From Ramlibacter sp. (GTDB taxonomy: Bacteria > Pseudomonadota > Gammaproteobacteria > Burkholderiales > Burkholderiaceae), in NCBI GenBank assembly GCA_014376915.1, contig JACMQP010000039.1:1-16148 (forward strand): a DNA stretch of 16,148 bases, in the 5' to 3' direction. Shown piece by piece: positions 14,079-16,148 of this stretch; position 1 is the first letter of the stretch; each line of letters starts with the position of its first letter. The notes beneath the pieces are model-generated. The model was not told where the DNA came from and searched no databases. It saw only the letters and a list, made by a program, of their open reading frames with translations. The translations under genes and the position numbers were made by a program.

Positions 14079-15053
14079 ATGCATCGCAGTCACTGGTTTG
14101 CCCTGTTCGCCGCCGCACTGGCCGTGGCCTGCGCCAGCCCCGCCCTCGCCCAGAACTATCCCAACAAGGTGATCAGGCTTGTGGTGCCGTTCGCGCCCGG
14201 CGGTACCACCGACATCATTGCCCGCGTCATCTCCGAGCCGCTGGGCAAGGCCCTCGGACAAACCGTCATCGTCGAGAACAAGGCCGGCGGCGGCGGTGTG
14301 GTCGGCGCGCTCGACACCTCGCGTGCGGCGCCGGACGGCTATTCGCTGGGCGTGGCTACCGTGTCCACGACGGCTGCCAACCCGGCGATCAACCCCAAGA
14401 TCCCGTACAACCCGCTGACCGACTTCACGCCGATCATCAACATCGCCGCGACGCCGAACATCATCGCCGTGCACCCGAGTTTCCCGGCCAAGGACTACAA
14501 ATCGTTCGTGGCAGAACTGAAGAAGGCGCCGGGCAAGTACTCGTATTCGTCGTCCGGCACCGGCGGTATTGGCCACCTGCAGATGGAGCTGTACAAGAAC
14601 CTGTCGGGCACCTTCGTCACCCACATCCCATACCGCGGCGCCGGCCCGGCCCTCAACGACACGGTCGCCGGCCAGGTGCCGATGATCTTCGACAACGTGC
14701 CGTCGGCGCTGGCCTTCATCAAGGAAGGGCGGCTGGTACCGATCGTGGTCGCCGCGCCGCAGCGCCTGGCCGCCCTGCCGAACGTGCCGACTTTCAAGGA
14801 AGTGGGCCTGGAGCCGGTCAACCGCATGGCGTACTACGGCATCTACGGCCCCAAGGGCCTGCCGCCGGAAGTGGTCGCCAAGATCCACGACGGCGTCGTC
14901 AAGGCACTGCAGGACCCCACCGTGCGCAAGCGCATCGAGGACACGGGCTCGCTGATCGTGGCGAACACGCCGCAACAGTTCGGCGACCAGATCAAGGCCG
15001 AACTGGCGGTCTACAAGAAGGTCGTCGAAAGCGCGAAGCTCAAGCTGGATTGA
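14079..15053 (+). CDS. Bug-family (TctC-like) tripartite tricarboxylate transporter substrate-binding protein
   Basis: 324 residues, a typical length. The Sec signal peptide [24 protein letters not shown] ends in an AxA site before QNYPNK. The mature part has the family signatures: [86 protein letters not shown], and [12 protein letters not shown] near the C terminus. Bug proteins are Venus-flytrap periplasmic receptors that bind carboxylates such as citrate, amino acids, nicotinate or terephthalate for TctAB permeases. Binding loops are conserved, but the ligand cannot be read. No tctA or tctB gene is in the window, as is common for the many orphan Bug genes in Burkholderiales. It is divergent from the AEC carrier, 110 bases between starts, and followed by a terminator. 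Confidence 0.96.
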   Translation: MHRSHWFALFAAALAVACASPALAQNYPNKVIRLVVPFAPGGTTDIIARVISEPLGKALGQTVIVENKAGGGGVVGALDTSRAAPDGYSLGVATVSTTAANPAINPKIPYNPLTDFTPIINIAATPNIIAVHPSFPAKDYKSFVAELKKAPGKYSYSSSGTGGIGHLQMELYKNLSGTFVTHIPYRGAGPALNDTVAGQVPMIFDNVPSALAFIKEGRLVPIVVAAPQRLAALPNVPTFKEVGLEPVNRMAYYGIYGPKGLPPEVVAKIHDGVVKALQDPTVRKRIEDTGSLIVANTPQQFGDQIKAELAVYKKVVESAKLKLD

Positions 15054-15183
15054 GGCTGGGTCGAGAGGCGTTGGTCCGTGTGCTGCGGGACGCTCACCGT
15101 GCCCGGCAAGCGAACTGCAAAGCCGTTAGGGCTCCCCCCACGCTTTGAATTTTCCCTGCGGGTTTAACAATAGACGCAGGCTC

Positions 15184-15210
15184 CATGCGTCAAGGGGCGC
15201 ATGCCTTTTT
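15184..15210 (+). terminator. Rho-independent terminator after the Bug-family gene
   Basis: CATGCG (15184-15189), an eight-base loop and CGCATG (15198-15203) are followed by CCTTTTT. The stem is only six bp with a large loop, so strength is moderate. It is 130 bases past the stop. Confidence 0.6.
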
Positions 15211-15310
15211 GTTGCGCCGGGGGCGCTATCGATGGTGACAGCAGCACCCAGCAAGCTTTTTCGCCGCCGCTGACATCGGTGCCATGGGCGAGGCGGTCCG
15301 GTTGCTGGCT

Positions 15311-15327
15311 GGCGGGCGGGCGGGCGG
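15311..15327. repeat. GGCG/GGGC tetranucleotide tract, possible G-quadruplex
   Basis: GGCGGGCGGGCGGGCGG holds three GGG runs flanked by GG at both ends, with single-base C loops. It is a four-unit tetranucleotide repeat 87 bases upstream of the porin ATG and could form a G-quadruplex or change length by slippage. Confidence 0.6.
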
Positions 15328-15413
15328 CAGACCCTGTACGTGCCCGGTTTCGTCGCCCTTCATGACGGTGGCCGTGGTCCTGATACTTCTCACCAGTTTT
15401 TGAACGGCGTCAC

Positions 15414-16148
15414 ATGACTGAAAAAACATTCACGGCTCGCAGGCGTCAGCGTCTTTGCACAGCGATTGCCGGCAGCCTGTTGCCGGTCTTTTGCCTTGCG
15501 CAATCGCTCGAGACCGAACAGTGGAACGCCAAGTTCCAGTCCACCTATGTGTGGCAGGCCAAGCGGCCTTTCACTGCCGCATATTCCGGCGCCAACAGCC
15601 TCACGCCCGTGCAGGAGAAGAGTTATTCGTTCACGGCCACCGCAGCGTTCGGACTGCGGTCCTGGGCAGGGGGTGAGTTCTATCTCAATCCTGAAGCGTC
15701 GCAAGGCGTGCCCTTGTCGAACCTGACCGGCCTGGGCGGCTTCACCAACGGCGAGATGGCGCGGACCTCGGGCCCCAACCTGACCATCTACCGGGCCCGG
15801 GCCTTCCTGCGTCAGACCTGGGGACTGGGCGGCGGCGTGGAGGCTGTCGAATCGGGCATGAACCAGCTTGCGGGGCAAGTCGACAAGCGTCGGCTGGTGT
15901 TCACGGCCGGCAATGTTTCGTTGCTCGATGTCTTCGACGGAAACGCCTACTCCCATGACCCGCGTACCCAGTTTCTCAACTGGGCGCTGCTCACCCACGG
16001 CGCTTACGACTTTGCCGCGGATGCGCGCGGCTACACATGGGGCGCCGCTCTCGAGTACATCGAGGATGGCTGGGCCGTGCGTGCCGGTCGCTTCATCCAG
16101 CCGCGTGAGCCCAATGGGCTGCCTCTGGACTCCCGCATCCTCCGGCAC
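15414..16148 (+). CDS. Outer-membrane carbohydrate porin-like protein (3' end beyond window)
   Basis: 245 residues are visible; no stop occurs before the window ends. The start is an ATG with a basic N region (RRRQR) and a hydrophobic core, with a cut predicted in CLAQSLE. The mature part starts WNAKFQSTYVWQAKRPF and alternates amphipathic strands typical of a beta-barrel: SYSFTATAAFGLRSWAGGEFYLNP, LTIYRARAFLRQTWGLGG, RRLVFTAGNVSLLDVFDGN, and the phrases AYSHDPRTQFLNWALLTHGAYDFAADARGYTWGAALEY, which resemble the carbohydrate-selective porin (OprB-like, DUF3573/COG3659 type) proteins of Burkholderiales. Such porins admit sugars or other small polar compounds. No Shine-Dalgarno is evident upstream of the ATG; the nearest promoter-like sequence is TGATACT (15381). 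The minus-strand open frame 15390-16148 is its shadow. Confidence 0.85.
   Translation, partial: MTEKTFTARRRQRLCTAIAGSLLPVFCLAQSLETEQWNAKFQSTYVWQAKRPFTAAYSGANSLTPVQEKSYSFTATAAFGLRSWAGGEFYLNPEASQGVPLSNLTGLGGFTNGEMARTSGPNLTIYRARAFLRQTWGLGGGVEAVESGMNQLAGQVDKRRLVFTAGNVSLLDVFDGNAYSHDPRTQFLNWALLTHGAYDFAADARGYTWGAALEYIEDGWAVRAGRFIQPREPNGLPLDSRILRH

Larger units (their letters stand above)
15054..15413. other. Intergenic region between the Bug gene and the porin gene
   Basis: About 360 bases without a convincing gene. It contains a 6-bp dyad CCTGCG-N14-CGCAGG (15155-15180), a terminator hairpin (15184-15210), a short GCGCC/GGCGC hairpin (15214-15226), and a tetranucleotide G-rich tract (15311-15327). 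A small minus-strand reading frame (67 codons, 15226-15429) overlaps the porin start and shows no family or codon signal. TTGAAT (15145) and AACAAT (15166) could be a weak promoter pair. The region otherwise shows nothing I can name. Confidence 0.7.

Noticed and set aside
12575..15148. 857-codon + strand open frame across the AEC and Bug genes
   Set aside because: Composition is Arg/Gln/Gly/His-rich without domain motifs; it crosses two well-supported genes in other frames. A high-GC shadow.
15226..15429. 67-codon minus-strand frame before the porin gene
   Set aside because: No signal, no motif, overlaps the porin start and contains a repeat tract; coding is unsupported.
15390..16148. 252-codon minus-strand open frame over the porin gene
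   Set aside because: The plus-strand frame has a signal peptide and porin phrases; this is its shadow.
1..16148. A new defence, phage or CRISPR system
   Set aside because: No repeat-spacer array, nuclease or phage gene pattern is seen; all supported genes belong to housekeeping, envelope, transport or aromatic-oxidation families.

Overview
This 16.1-kb window is high-GC, densely packed bacterial chromosome, most likely from a betaproteobacterium of the order Burkholderiales (Comamonadaceae-like). This rests on four things visible here: a Bug-type tripartite tricarboxylate transporter (TTT) binding protein, a MutL with a DMHA-type endonuclease motif, an AMIN-plus-Amidase_3 AmiC joined to tsaE, and a carbohydrate-porin-like gene. 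The taxonomic call is inference; there is no rRNA or other marker in the window. I see no tRNA, rRNA, CRISPR array, insertion sequence or phage gene.

Layout. 1-1842 (+) is the 3' part of a hybrid PAS/histidine kinase/receiver protein cut by the window edge. A minus-strand terminator (1848-1874) follows and serves a small secreted Lys/Ala-rich protein (1893-2297, -). 2404-5107 (-) holds mutL and, 34 bases downstream, a lipoprotein alpha/beta hydrolase. 5235-9269 is a mosaic of short alternating units: a DedA-family membrane protein (+), a large secreted alpha/beta hydrolase (-), a two-subunit Rieske ring-hydroxylating oxygenase (+, ATGA-coupled), and a glycine-zipper lipoprotein (-). 9423-11182 (-) is a coupled tsaE-amiC pair, divergent from queG (11213-12316, +). 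12293-13969 (-) holds an AEC-family transporter and a small periplasmic protein. 14079-15053 (+) is a Bug-family substrate-binding protein, followed by a terminator and a 360-base intergenic region, and 15414-16148 (+) is the 5' part of an outer-membrane carbohydrate-porin-like gene.

How the genes relate. tsaE, amiC and mutL are housekeeping genes that are commonly close together in proteobacteria. Here they keep the same strand and order, but about 4.3 kb of metabolic and envelope genes lies between amiC and mutL, including a Rieske oxygenase alpha/beta pair with no ferredoxin or reductase gene in the window. Three convergent gene pairs overlap at their 3' ends. Four genes (mutL, dedA, the 444-residue hydrolase, queG) have a -10-like hexamer only 6-8 bases before the start codon and no clear Shine-Dalgarno sequence, which suggests leaderless transcripts. 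tsaE has no ATG or GTG start near the expected position. I found no clearly new multi-gene system; the strongest leads are the orphan oxygenase with its divergent secreted hydrolase, the interrupted tsaE-amiC-mutL neighbourhood, and the unusual starts.
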